This document shows positions 18,516 through 27,300 of a stretch of DNA of 64,000 nucleotides, piece by piece. The DNA lies in the NCBI RefSeq assembly GCF_004804315.1, contig NZ_SRXX01000008.1, positions 1 to 64,000 on the forward strand, in the 5' to 3' direction. The position numbers and the translations under genes were made by a program. Under the pieces are notes generated by a model. The model saw nothing but the letters and a program-made list of their open reading frames with translations, was not told the DNA's origin and did not search any database. The DNA is from Flagellimonas onchidii. GTDB taxonomy: Bacteria > Bacteroidota > Bacteroidia > Flavobacteriales > Flavobacteriaceae. Each line of letters begins with the position of its first letter. Positions within the stretch are counted from its first letter, which is position 1.

Positions 18516-19676
18516 ATGGAAAGAAGAATTCGCATTGCAACCTTTTTAATCTTTTTGCTGATAGCACAACCTATTGTGTTAGGTCAAGAGTTATATTTTC
18601 CTCAGCGGAATGAGGTTTGGAAAAAAGCACTTCCCAATCAATTTGATTATAGCCAGAAGAAATTGCAAACAGCCATTGATTTTGCAATGGACAATGAATA
18701 TTCGGGTTCACGTGATTTACGGCAGGCCATATTAAAAGGATTTCAAAGAGAGCCTTTTCATGAAATTCTAGGCCCGACAAAGAAACGTGGTGGACCTGCG
18801 GGAATGATTCTGAAGAATGGTTATCTACTTGCTTCATGGGGAGACACCAAACGGGTTGATATGACTTTTAGCGTCACCAAAAGCTTTCTTTCTACCACGG
18901 CAGGCCTGGCTTTGGACAAAGGACTTATCTCGAATATAGATGATAGGGTGGAAGGGTATATTTGGGATGGCACCTTTGGTGGTGTACACAATGAAAAAAT
19001 AACATGGGAACATTTACTCCAGCAAAACTCTGATTGGTCTGGGGAACTTTGGGGATTGAAAGACTGGGCGGATCGCCCTCCAAGGGAAGGTGGACTGGAC
19101 GATTGGAAATTTCGAATGCTCAATGAGCCGGGTACCGTAATGGAATACAACGATGTTCGTGTCAATGTTTTGTCCTATTCGCTTACACATCTATGGCGTA
19201 AACCTTTGCCAATGGTTTTGAAAAAGCATTTTATGGATAAAATTGATGCTTCCACTACTTGGCGTTGGCACGGATATGACCATGCGTGGACGGAAATTGA
19301 TGGAATACAGATGAAGTCGGTTACAGGAGGAGGGCATTCTGGTGCAGGATTGTTTATCAATACAGAAGATATGGCTCGTTTTGGATTGGTGTTTTTAAAT
19401 GAGGGTAAATGGGATAACCAGCAAATAATTAGTGAAGATTGGATTGCAAAAGCAACGGAGCCTTCAACTCCTAATATTAATTATGGTTATATGTGGTGGC
19501 TCAATAAAAAAGGATCTCGGCATTGGGAAGGCGTTCCAGAGCATTTGTTTTATGCTGCTGGTTTTGGTGGTAACTTTATAGTAATAGACCAAGAAAGTGG
19601 ATTAATGATAGTGACCCGCTGGTTGGAACCCCAAAAAATCGGAGAGTTTGTAAAGCTAGTCTACGACGCTTTTTAG
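18516..19676 (+). CDS. Secreted serine hydrolase (class C beta-lactamase fold)
   Basis: 386 residues with a signal peptide (about 1-24, 'LGQE'). The catalytic Ser-x-x-Lys is 'SVTK' at 119-122, and the tyrosine of the second motif is in 'EYNDVRVN' (Tyr211). A late 'GGGHSGAG' fits the third-motif region. Family members are D-aminopeptidases, esterases or penicillin-binding-like proteins; true beta-lactamase activity is not implied. Its 3' end overlaps the convergent diphthamide-ligase-like gene by 21 bp. Confidence 0.87.
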   Translation: MERRIRIATFLIFLLIAQPIVLGQELYFPQRNEVWKKALPNQFDYSQKKLQTAIDFAMDNEYSGSRDLRQAILKGFQREPFHEILGPTKKRGGPAGMILKNGYLLASWGDTKRVDMTFSVTKSFLSTTAGLALDKGLISNIDDRVEGYIWDGTFGGVHNEKITWEHLLQQNSDWSGELWGLKDWADRPPREGGLDDWKFRMLNEPGTVMEYNDVRVNVLSYSLTHLWRKPLPMVLKKHFMDKIDASTTWRWHGYDHAWTEIDGIQMKSVTGGGHSGAGLFINTEDMARFGLVFLNEGKWDNQQIISEDWIAKATEPSTPNINYGYMWWLNKKGSRHWEGVPEHLFYAAGFGGNFIVIDQESGLMIVTRWLEPQKIGEFVKLVYDAF

Positions 19677-20372
19677 CAAAACATCGCAAAATCCAAATTT
19701 GATGGGATTCTCTTTGTTGGATGGATTATCATAGGTTTTGAATATGGTTTCCCCCAATTTAAATGCTACCGGACGATTAAAAATAGGTCCATCAAAACAA
19801 AAGGTGTGAAACTCCCCATTTTCACCACAAGGATCCACATCTTTTGGGAACTGGTCAATGAGTTCCAAAGAAAGTTCTTTTCCCAAAAAGGAAGCATCCA
19901 ACTTAGAATTGTTGATGCAAACAATGACAGCTCGGAATCCCAATTCAAAAAACTCCTCAAGTAGTTCTCGGGTATCTCTTTTCCAAATGGGGAAGATCGT
20001 TTGGATTCCAACAACGGATAACATGTTTTCCCTGTAGACCTTTAGGTCTTCCAAAAAAATATCACCAAAAGCGGTGTGTGTATAGCCCTGACTTTTTAAG
20101 TGCTTGATTTTGTTGCCCATTAAAGCATTGTACTCTTCCATTGATGGGCTTTCGGGAACTTCAAGAATATCCAAGGGGATTCCAATAGCTTTAGCCTGGG
20201 TTTCCAAAACCTCCTTTCGAAGACCATGCATGGAGACTCTATTATAATGTGAATTGACAGTTGTCAATAAACAATCAATTTGATATTGTTTTTGTTGCAA
20301 CATGTAACATAGTGCAATAGCCGAGTCTTTTCCTGAGCTCCAATTAAAATAGGTTTTTGGTTTTTGAGGCAT
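19656..20372 (-). CDS. Diphthine--ammonia ligase-like ATP pyrophosphatase
   Basis: 238 residues. The PP-loop is at 8-14 as 'SSGKDSA', followed by the family's 'FGDIFLEDLKVYREN' motif (about 120-134) and 'GENGEFHTF' near 200. Archaeal and eukaryotic relatives amidate diphthine in EF-2; bacteria have no diphthamide, so the bacterial enzyme must act on something else (related proteins are linked to B12 salvage). Cytoplasmic. It overlaps the convergent serine-hydrolase gene. Confidence 0.85.
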   Translation of the reverse strand: MPQKPKTYFNWSSGKDSAIALCYMLQQKQYQIDCLLTTVNSHYNRVSMHGLRKEVLETQAKAIGIPLDILEVPESPSMEEYNALMGNKIKHLKSQGYTHTAFGDIFLEDLKVYRENMLSVVGIQTIFPIWKRDTRELLEEFFELGFRAVIVCINNSKLDASFLGKELSLELIDQFPKDVDPCGENGEFHTFCFDGPIFNRPVAFKLGETIFKTYDNPSNKENPIKFGFCDVLLKSVVD

Positions 20373-20416
20373 GGGTCGAAGATATGATTCTAAACCTTTT
20401 GAAATTCAGGCAAAGA

Positions 20417-21661
20417 TTATATAAATGGATTCCAAAGAGGAAATTCTGGAGATAACAACTTCAAATATTGAAATAAGCATATAATAATGTAAAGGATTAT
20501 TAAAGCAACTAGCCTAACGAAGATATGTTTTGGTCTGTATTGATATTTATTGTTTTCTTGATCCAATGAAGGTATGAAAAGTGAAAGTATCTGGATACAG
20601 GCAATACCAACAAGGATTATTGCAAGCCAGTTTGACTCTCTTATATGGGCACCAAACCAAGTTGCATTTAAGCCTATGCTTTTATAGGTAAAATGTAATA
20701 GTATAAGTAGAATGCTAATTACAAAATATGTGTTGGAAATTATTTGAAGAGTTTTTTGAGAGCGTTGCTCTCTTATTTTTCTTTTTTTCTCTGATGGCAC
20801 ATAGGTTAAGTTAATATTCAGGATGTCTTTGCCGCTGACAACAAAAACATTTCCTGGAATTTTTTTTCTAATTCTAGATTTGTATTCTACTTGTTTTTCA
20901 ACCTCATCCAGAGAGATATCTAACTTGGAAGAATCTTTTTTGATTAATGGAGAAGATTTTTCGAAAGCATATTCCTTGTCCTTTTTCTTGTACCTATAAG
21001 CATCCAATAAATATATTCTTTCTAGCTGGGAAATATCTTCGCTGCATAAGTCATAATCAACAACGTAACCAGTATATAGCTCCCGCATTCCGTCTGTATT
21101 ATCAACCAAAACATCAGCATATGTAGTAGATATTTTTTGATTGTGAGGAATTTGTATGTCTGTGGTAAGTGTCTTTCCAAGCTCAAACTTCTCAAAATCA
21201 AGGATTTCACCGCTAAAAATATAGAACCACTGATTTTTAAACTTTAATATTTTGTACTTCTTATCCAAACCCCACCATCTAATCATCCTTGATATTATAT
21301 GCCCTGAGACAATAGACACAAAAAATATCGATAAAGAATAATAAATAAATGTATCTAAGCTGTCATTAAGAAAAGATTCTGTGTCATGGTTTATATCCTT
21401 TTCACCACTATAAACGAAATCTTTAAAAACATTAAAAATTTGAGTATTGTCAATTTCAAAGGAAAGTAACCAATCCCCTAAAACAAAGCATATTACTTGA
21501 ATACAAACTCCAGGGACAATGCTATAAAAAATACTGTGTAATACCGGGTCTTTTGAATCAAATTGTTTCGAGAATTCTCCATAATAAAAGAATCTTCTGA
21601 AAAGAATACCAGGAATAATAACCGAAACAAAAAAAGCTATGAATCCGAATGTAAGATTCAC
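20417..21661 (-). CDS. Multi-pass membrane protein of unknown function
   Basis: 414 residues, starting with GTG at 21661. Hydrophobic segments lie at about 3-23, 42-68, 108-130, 305-325, 340-360 and 385-405; the middle (about 135-300) is a hydrophilic cytoplasmic or periplasmic domain with many charged residues. The N-terminal 'IIPGILFRRFFYYGEFSKQF' might help a profile search, but I do not recognise the family. It is 6 bp downstream of a small membrane protein, on the same strand, and both are visibly more AT-rich than the flanking mfd and ligase genes, suggesting a transferred two-gene cassette. Confidence 0.6.
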   Translation of the reverse strand: MNLTFGFIAFFVSVIIPGILFRRFFYYGEFSKQFDSKDPVLHSIFYSIVPGVCIQVICFVLGDWLLSFEIDNTQIFNVFKDFVYSGEKDINHDTESFLNDSLDTFIYYSLSIFFVSIVSGHIISRMIRWWGLDKKYKILKFKNQWFYIFSGEILDFEKFELGKTLTTDIQIPHNQKISTTYADVLVDNTDGMRELYTGYVVDYDLCSEDISQLERIYLLDAYRYKKKDKEYAFEKSSPLIKKDSSKLDISLDEVEKQVEYKSRIRKKIPGNVFVVSGKDILNINLTYVPSEKKRKIREQRSQKTLQIISNTYFVISILLILLHFTYKSIGLNATWFGAHIRESNWLAIILVGIACIQILSLFIPSLDQENNKYQYRPKHIFVRLVALIILYIIICLFQYLKLLSPEFPLWNPFI

Positions 21662-21667
21662 AACAAC

Positions 21668-21931
21668 TTAAAGGATTTTATCGATTTTGGTTTTCTCCCA
21701 ATCACCGGTTACGTGATACGTATCTATTGCCTCGCGTAGAAGTTTTGCCTCATCCTTGTTTTCAAGTACTCGACGAGCATCATTCGAAATAATTCGAGTT
21801 TCAGTTTTTTTAGCAATTGACTTAAAAATATATGCAATGGCTCCAACCGCAGCTACCACACCAATAATATTGGCAACTATTTCGAAGGTAGTTAACTCTG
21901 AACTTGAAGTGTTTGTAGATTGTTGCGACAT
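21668..21931 (-). CDS. Small single-pass membrane protein, partner of the 414-residue protein
   Basis: 87 residues from the ATG at 21931 ('MSQQSTNTSSSELTTF'); a longer frame upstream has no plausible start context. One hydrophobic segment (about 16-35, 'IVANIIGVVAAVGAIAYIF') is followed by a charged C-terminal region with a helix-like 'DEAKLLREAIDTYHVTGDWE'. Not recognised. Tight spacing (6 bp) to the following gene implies the two products work together, perhaps in one membrane complex. Confidence 0.55.
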   Translation of the reverse strand: MSQQSTNTSSSELTTFEIVANIIGVVAAVGAIAYIFKSIAKKTETRIISNDARRVLENKDEAKLLREAIDTYHVTGDWEKTKIDKIL

Positions 21932-22113
21932 AAGATAATTAAAAGTAGTGCATAAGTTATTTAACACAAATTTTTTAACACAAAATTTATGCCAGTTGTA
22001 AGTTTCAAAATGATTGTAATTTCCGCCAAACAATATGATTTAGAGCTTATTATATTTTCTTGAAGCCGAAGAAAGAGTATTCAATCTCTTCCGTAACTTT
22101 ATTGTATCTCCTT

Positions 22114-25100
22114 TTAAATCAATGAAGGAGATAAAGGTTCCAAAACCCTTAATACCTTCTCCACACTGGTGATTCCATCAAAAACCAATAGCAACCGTAA
22201 TCCATTACGGGTTTGCTTTTCTTTGAGTTGACAAGTTCTTGGGTTAGATTGCACATAGTTCAACATTTGAGTAAAGGCTGAACTTTGATAAAAATCGGAT
22301 TGTTGATCAGCAATAAAATACCCGAGGAACTTGCCTTTTTTCAAAATGACCCGCTCTAATCCAATACTATTGGCAATCCATTTAATCCGTACCGAGTTGA
22401 GGAGATCTACGGCTTGAGAAGGGAGTTCCCCAAAACGATCTTTTAATTCCTGTTCATACTTCTGAAGCCCTTCTTCATCTTGTACCTCATTCAATTGAGT
22501 GTACAAATTGAGGCGCTCCGTAATGTTGTTAATGTAATCGTCGGGATACAGCAATTCAAAATCAGTATCGAGCTGGGTATCTTTTACATATACTTTTTCT
22601 TGTTGACCCTCGACCTCTTCATATAATTCTTTAAACTCATTTTCTTTGAGTTCTTCGATAGCTTCGCTTAATATTTTTTGATACGTCTCAAATCCAATTT
22701 CGTTGATAAATCCGCTTTGTTCACCACCCAACAAGTCTCCGGCACCTCGAATCTCCAAATCCTTCATGGCGATATTAAAACCGCTTCCCAACTCCGTAAA
22801 CTGTTCAAGGGCCTCAATACGTTTTCGGGCGTCCGGTGTCATCACCTCGTAAGGCGGGGTAATAAAGAAACAAAATGCCTTTTTGTTGCTTCGTCCAACG
22901 CGACCTCGCATTTGGTGTAGATCACTTAATCCAAAGTTATTGGCATTATGGATAAAAATGGTATTGGCATTGGTGACATCCAATCCGCTTTCAACAATGG
23001 TGGTAGAGACAAGCACATCAAATTCTCCATTCATAAAGGCCATCATCAACTGTTCTAGTTTTTTGCCTTCCATTTGACCATGACCAATTCCGATTTTGGC
23101 ATCCGGCACCAAACGTTGAATCATCCCGGCCACCTCCTTGATGTTCTCAATACGGTTATGAATAAAAAATACTTGTCCACCACGTTGGATTTCATATGAG
23201 ACTGCATCACGGATGATTTCCTCATTAAAACGTATTACCCTGCTTTCAATAGGATAACGATTCGGAGGTGGGGTATTAATTACCGATAGATCCCGAGCCG
23301 CCATCAAACTAAATTGAAGTGTTCGAGGGATAGGGGTGGCAGTCAATGTGAGCACATCTACATTTTCCTTGATGGATTTAAGTTTATCCTTGACCGAGAC
23401 ACCGAATTTTTGCTCTTCATCCACGATCAGCAATCCCAAATCCTTGAATTGCACATTTTTGTTTACCAATTGATGGGTACCGATGATGATATCAATTTTC
23501 CCTTCGGCTAGCCTTTCCAAGATTCCTCGTTTTTCCTTGGCCGTTCTAAATCGATTGAGATAATCGACCGTCACCGGAAGCTCACCCAATCGTTTTTTAA
23601 ACGTATTGTTGTGCTGAAACGCCAAAATGGTCGTTGGCACCAATATAGCTACTTGTTTACCATTGTCAACTGCTTTGAAGGCAGCACGAATCGCCACTTC
23701 GGTTTTTCCAAAACCAACATCCCCGCAGATCAAACGATCCATGGGACGTTCACTTTCCATATCTCGTTTTACATCCTGGGTCGATTTCTCCTGATCAGGG
23801 GTGTCTTCATAAATGAAAGAGGCTTCAAGTTCATGCTGCAAATAACTATCTGGGGCATACTGAAATCCCTTTTCCAAACGACGCTTGGCATACACTCTAA
23901 TGAGGTCAAAGGCAATTTTCTTGACCCGACTCTTGGTTTTTTGTTTTAGTTTTTTCCAAGCTGCAGAGCCTAGTTTATAGATTTTTGGAGGAGCGCCATC
24001 CTTACCATTAAATTTTGAAATTTTATGGAGCGAATGGATGCTCACATATAAAATATCCCGGTCACCATACACCAATTTGATTGCCTCTTGCTTTTTTCCT
24101 TCGACATCTATTTTTTGAAGTCCGCCAAACTTCCCAATCCCATGATCGATGTGGGTCACATAATCTCCAATTTCCAATTTGTTCAGTTCCTTAAGGGTAA
24201 TGGCCTGTTTTTTGGCATAGCCATTCTTCAATTGGAATTTGTGATAGCGTTCAAAAATTTGATGGTCCGTATAGCAAGCCAGTTTTAAATCCTGGTCGAT
24301 GAATCCTTGGTACAATGGAAACACCACTGTTTTGTAATGAACCGTCTCTTCAACTTCCTCGAAAATATCGTTGAAACGCTTGGCCTGTTGTTCGGTGGAA
24401 CAAAATATATAATTGGTAAAACCTGAAGCATGGTTTTCATTCAGATTTTCAATGAGCAGGTCAAATTTTTTGTTGAATGCCGGTTGAGGTTTGGTGTTGA
24501 ACGTCACACTGAGCTTGTCGAAGTGTGATTTTTCACCATCAAGTCGTGCTTCGACAGGCTCAGCATGACCAAATCCACCCATTTCTACCAATTTAAAACC
24601 TTCCAATTGGGATTTCAACAAAGTTGAAGTCACAAAAAGTTCTTCGGGTTTGGCATGCTTGAGTTCGCTTTCAAGTTTAGCGAAGCTTTCCTCAGCTTTT
24701 TCAAAAAACGAATCAATTCGACCATAGACTAAATCCAGATTTTTGGAAAAAATGACCGTTTTGGGTGAAATATATTTTAAAAAACTTTCCCTCGATTCCT
24801 GCAGAAATTTATTTTCCACATTGGGAATGATGGTAATCTTTTTGACTTTTTCAGTAGAGAGTTGGGTTTCCACATCAAAAGTTCGGATACTGTCTACCTC
24901 ATCTCCAAAAAATTCGATACGGTAAGGTTCATCATGTGAAAATGAGAACACATCAACAATACCACCACGAACCGAAAACTCCCCGGGCTCAGTAACAAAA
25001 TCCACCCGATTGAACTGATATTCAAAAAGTACCTCATTTAAAAAATCTAGCGATAAGGTGTCTTCCAGCTTAATTTTAAGCGTGTTCTTATCCAACTCCT

Positions 25101-25560
25101 TTCGGGTGACTACTTTCTCAAAGAGTGCATCGGGATAGGTGACAATTACCGCAGGTTTTTTTCTGGAATTGATGCGATTGAGGACTTCAGCCCGAAGCAG
25201 CACATTGGCATTGTCGGTCTCTTCAATCTGATAAGGTCGGCGATAGCTTCCAGGGTAGAAAAGCACTTCTTTTTCCCCAATCAATTGTTCAAGGTCATTG
25301 AGGTAATATGCAGCTTCTTCTTTGTCGTTCAGTAAAACCAAAAATGGTACTTCGGAAGAATTGAACAGAGAAGAAACGGTAAACGAAAGGGAGGAACCGG
25401 TAAGGCCTTTTACCGTGATTTTTGATTTTGATGAGTTTTCTAGTCCTCCTTCGACAGGCTCAGGATGACCGCTCGAAGCGAAAGGATGGGCAATAGCATC
25501 CCTCAATTTCCCGAGTTGGGGAGACTGTTCAAAAAGTTGAAAAATCGATGCTTTGGTCAA
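22114..25560 (-). CDS. mfd: Transcription-repair coupling factor Mfd
   Basis: 1148 residues with the Mfd order: UvrB-like N-terminal region, CarD-like RNA-polymerase-binding domain ('GDYVTHIDHGIGKFGG', about 460), RecG-type helicase ('LICGDVGFGKTEVAIRAA' Walker A about 615; 'TLTATPIPRTLQFSLM') and the TRCF C-terminal domain. It pushes stalled RNA polymerase off lesions and recruits UvrA. Two short repeat elements are inserted in frame (residues about 26-38 and 330-353). No ATG is near the N-terminus; TTG at 25560 is the likely start, just downstream of a TATATTTG box. Confidence 0.96.
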   Translation of the reverse strand: MTKASIFQLFEQSPQLGKLRDAIAHPFASSGHPEPVEGGLENSSKSKITVKGLTGSSLSFTVSSLFNSSEVPFLVLLNDKEEAAYYLNDLEQLIGEKEVLFYPGSYRRPYQIEETDNANVLLRAEVLNRINSRKKPAVIVTYPDALFEKVVTRKELDKNTLKIKLEDTLSLDFLNEVLFEYQFNRVDFVTEPGEFSVRGGIVDVFSFSHDEPYRIEFFGDEVDSIRTFDVETQLSTEKVKKITIIPNVENKFLQESRESFLKYISPKTVIFSKNLDLVYGRIDSFFEKAEESFAKLESELKHAKPEELFVTSTLLKSQLEGFKLVEMGGFGHAEPVEARLDGEKSHFDKLSVTFNTKPQPAFNKKFDLLIENLNENHASGFTNYIFCSTEQQAKRFNDIFEEVEETVHYKTVVFPLYQGFIDQDLKLACYTDHQIFERYHKFQLKNGYAKKQAITLKELNKLEIGDYVTHIDHGIGKFGGLQKIDVEGKKQEAIKLVYGDRDILYVSIHSLHKISKFNGKDGAPPKIYKLGSAAWKKLKQKTKSRVKKIAFDLIRVYAKRRLEKGFQYAPDSYLQHELEASFIYEDTPDQEKSTQDVKRDMESERPMDRLICGDVGFGKTEVAIRAAFKAVDNGKQVAILVPTTILAFQHNNTFKKRLGELPVTVDYLNRFRTAKEKRGILERLAEGKIDIIIGTHQLVNKNVQFKDLGLLIVDEEQKFGVSVKDKLKSIKENVDVLTLTATPIPRTLQFSLMAARDLSVINTPPPNRYPIESRVIRFNEEIIRDAVSYEIQRGGQVFFIHNRIENIKEVAGMIQRLVPDAKIGIGHGQMEGKKLEQLMMAFMNGEFDVLVSTTIVESGLDVTNANTIFIHNANNFGLSDLHQMRGRVGRSNKKAFCFFITPPYEVMTPDARKRIEALEQFTELGSGFNIAMKDLEIRGAGDLLGGEQSGFINEIGFETYQKILSEAIEELKENEFKELYEEVEGQQEKVYVKDTQLDTDFELLYPDDYINNITERLNLYTQLNEVQDEEGLQKYEQELKDRFGELPSQAVDLLNSVRIKWIANSIGLERVILKKGKFLGYFIADQQSDFYQSSAFTQMLNYVQSNPRTCQLKEKQTRNGLRLLLVFDGITSVEKVLRVLEPLSPSLI
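24502..24571. repeat. In-frame palindromic repeat pair inside mfd
   Basis: Two inverted copies of a unit face each other: CACTGAGCTTGTCGAAGTG and GCTTCGACAGGCTCAGCAT, together able to fold into a long hairpin. They encode 'GHAEPVEA...KLSV' within Mfd, in the poorly conserved region between the UvrB-like and CarD-like domains. Resembles the Rickettsia palindromic element habit of living inside genes in frame. Confidence 0.75.
25448..25484. repeat. Second copy of the palindromic repeat, at the mfd 5' end
   Basis: CTTCGACAGGCTCAGGATGACC here differs by one base from CTTCGACAGGCTCAGCATGACC at 24549-24570. It encodes 'SGHPEPVEG' (about residues 30-38) and again keeps the frame open. Confidence 0.75.
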
Positions 25561-25576
25561 TCCAAAAACTTTGCGG

Positions 25577-25584
25577 CAAATATA
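25577..25584 (-). promoter_or_regulatory. -7 element of mfd
   Basis: The minus strand reads TATATTTG, an exact TAnnTTTG, ending 16 nt upstream of the TTG proposed as the mfd start. The short leader supports that start. Confidence 0.5.
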
Positions 25585-25645
25585 GAATGAATAGTTTCCT
25601 TGAGGGGGCTTTACGGGTGTTTTTTTGCAAAAAGAATTTCATGTT

Positions 25646-25717
25646 TGTCATTCCGTGCTTGACACGGAATCTCATCTAAATTTTTAACTATGGATTCCTG
25701 CTTTCGCAGGAATGACA
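25646..25717. repeat. Intergenic palindromic repeat
   Basis: Ends are TGTCATTCC and GGAATGACA, an inverted pair; inside are two further small stems (CCGTG/CACGG and CCTGC/GCAGG). This is the layout of a small non-autonomous interspersed repeat. It lies between mfd and pdeM. Confidence 0.6.
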
Positions 25718-25725
25718 TTTTAGGA

Positions 25726-26358
25726 TTAAACTTTCACCACTTCATCCTCGACAATGACAAAAACTTCGTCATTCTTTTTGGGTTTTAGGGTATAAGTGCC
25801 AGTAAACTCTCCAAAAGCAGGGAATATGAGTTGGTTTTTGGACTTGAAAAAACAGGAAAGTCGAAGGTTTTGCCTTCCAAAACCTTTGAGCTTTATGGCG
25901 GGGTGAATATGTCCGCAGAAATTGAACAAACCTTCCCGTTCTTCGGGATGATGCGTCAATAGAAAATCATCCAAGATTAACTCCTGAAAAATAGGGATTC
26001 CCAATTCTTCAAACTTATGGGGGGATATAATATCGTGATTGCCGGACACCAAAATGATTTCTGAAGGGGTTTTGCTTACCCAGTTTTCAAATAGTTCCCA
26101 TTCTTTGTTCAAGGTCGAATGAAATAGATCTCCCAAAAAACAGATTTGAAAGGGATTGAAATGAGCCACAATTTTATCCAAGAGCAGATAGTTTTTATGG
26201 ACCGCTTTTCGTGGAACTGCTGCGCCAAATTTTCTGAAATGCACAATTTTTCCCAAATGGACATCGCTGATCAGTAACATGGATTTTTCCACCCAAAAAA
26301 TTCCACCCAAAGGGTGAAGGGTAAAATTTTGGTTTTGTATGGAGATGGTTTGGGTCAT
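25726..26358 (-). CDS. pdeM: Ligase-associated DNA damage response endonuclease PdeM
   Basis: 210 residues, a compact metallophosphoesterase with all metal-binding motifs: 'SDVHLGK' (Asp32, His34), 'GDLFHS' (Asp77), 'GNHD' (106-109), 'THHPE' and 'CGHIHP' (148-153). PdeM proteins belong to a conserved bacterial set with an Lhr-like helicase, an ATP-dependent DNA ligase and an exonuclease. The Lhr-like helicase is encoded 2.5 kb upstream on the same strand; ligase and exonuclease are not in the window. Cytoplasmic, presumably nicks or trims damaged DNA. Confidence 0.86.
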   Translation of the reverse strand: MTQTISIQNQNFTLHPLGGIFWVEKSMLLISDVHLGKIVHFRKFGAAVPRKAVHKNYLLLDKIVAHFNPFQICFLGDLFHSTLNKEWELFENWVSKTPSEIILVSGNHDIISPHKFEELGIPIFQELILDDFLLTHHPEEREGLFNFCGHIHPAIKLKGFGRQNLRLSCFFKSKNQLIFPAFGEFTGTYTLKPKKNDEVFVIVEDEVVKV

Positions 26359-26370
26359 GGATAAACAAAA

Positions 26371-26421
26371 TTCCTTCCCTTTTCAAAAGGGAAGGTGGAT
26401 TTCAAAGAAATCCGGAAGGGA
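26371..26421 (+). repeat. Modular stem-loop repeat, copy 1
   Basis: CCTTCCCTTTTCAAAAGGGAAGG stem-loop split here as CCTTCCCTTTT / AAAAGGGAAGG, then TGG, a second small stem (GATTTC/GAAATC) and CGGAAGGGATT. The same module order recurs at 27301 and, inverted, at 26416. Confidence 0.6.
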
Positions 26422-26477
26422 TTAGAACCCTTTCCGCTCCAACGCTGTTGGACCACCTTTCCCTGCCAGGGAAAGGA
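26416..26477 (-). repeat. Modular stem-loop repeat, copy 2, inverted and diverged
   Basis: Read on the minus strand: CCTTTCCCTGG / CAGGGAAAGG stem, TGG, a small stem (TCCAAC/GTTGGA), then CGGAAAGGGTT. Same module order as copy 1 but in opposite orientation and abutting it. Confidence 0.5.
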
Positions 26478-26491
26478 ATCAGATGCCTTTT

Positions 26492-27004
26492 TTATTCAGG
26501 ATTACATTCGCTATTGAACTTTTCCCATTCAGAGTATTTTTCTAACGCTTTTTTGCTTTTAAATACAATTTCATTCTTTTCTTGGCTAGCATCTAATTGT
26601 ATTTCTATATTTCTGTGTTCTCCTTCTTTCAACTCAAACTCAACAGGATCAATGACTTTAAAACAATAAGGTTCTTGATTACTTTTAATAATTAACCCAT
26701 AAATCCCATCAGGTAACAAGCATTCAAAAATCCCTTCTATACTCTTTACCATTATAATAGTATCCTTGTTTTTAAAAAGTAGACTCGCATTAATTGGTTT
26801 TTTAAGTTGCCTAATTTTACCTGTGACTGATATGTTCTGCTCTGAAGAGGTTACCAAGTCATTTTTGATAATTCTGCTATTATGGATTACTTCATAACCA
26901 TTATAATAATATGATTTGCAGCCATTGACTATCATAATAGCTAAAACAAAAAAAACAAGTTTGTATATATCTACCCTTGAAGTCCAGACTATTCTTTTAA
27001 CCAT
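26492..27004 (-). CDS. Lipoprotein whose N-terminus looks like a toxin gene start
   Basis: 170 residues. After an opening 'MVKRIVWTSRVDI' comes a hydrophobic stretch and lipobox 'IVNGCKS' (Cys29), then a soluble domain with a beta-sandwich look ('NISVTGKIRQLKKPINASLL'), perhaps carboxypeptidase-regulatory-like. The first 12 residues instead resemble the start of Bacteroidota RelE/ParE toxins. Overlap of 16 bp with the upstream antitoxin-like gene is also typical of toxin-antitoxin pairs. I infer that a deletion joined a toxin's first codons to a lipoprotein gene. Lipoprotein function unknown. Confidence 0.6.
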   Translation of the reverse strand: MVKRIVWTSRVDIYKLVFFVLAIMIVNGCKSYYYNGYEVIHNSRIIKNDLVTSSEQNISVTGKIRQLKKPINASLLFKNKDTIIMVKSIEGIFECLLPDGIYGLIIKSNQEPYCFKVIDPVEFELKEGEHRNIEIQLDASQEKNEIVFKSKKALEKYSEWEKFNSECNPE

Positions 27005-27222
27005 TCCTCATTTCTTTTATAAACTGTTTCGGAAGTAAGCGTGTTGCCATTTTTGTATGCTTCCAAACTTTCAGAAGTGAGGTTTTTTTCCAAATCGGAG
27101 ACTTGGTAATTTTTCTTGGAGGTGTATGTGTTGAGCATTTCTTTAAAAAAGGATAGGGTTTCCCCATCCTCTATGGTAAGCAACTTTTTAATGATATCGT
27201 TTTGAAGCTCAGAAACACTCAT
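26989..27222 (-). CDS. Antitoxin-like protein without a toxin
   Basis: 77 residues from the ATG at 27222 ('MSVSELQNDIIKKLL'). The acidic helical N-terminus, the 'LTSESLEAYKNGNTLTSETV' region and the ending 'EEWLKE' follow the pattern of Bacteroidota antitoxins paired with RelE/ParE toxins, which end in a similar 'W-L' helix. The next gene starts inside its 3' end, where the toxin should be, but encodes a lipoprotein apart from its first dozen residues. Probably an orphan antitoxin. Assignment is by pattern only. Confidence 0.55.
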   Translation of the reverse strand: MSVSELQNDIIKKLLTIEDGETLSFFKEMLNTYTSKKNYQVSDLEKNLTSESLEAYKNGNTLTSETVYKRNEEWLKE

Positions 27223-27300
27223 TGTACAATCTTTGATAGTAAAGATAGTCAAATTGAAAATTCACCTTATCAAAAGACCTGTGCAATCAACTGAATTTAA

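Noticed and set aside
22678..24288. Plus-strand frames opposite mfd
   Set aside because: They are mirror frames of a long conserved gene and show no domain or start context.
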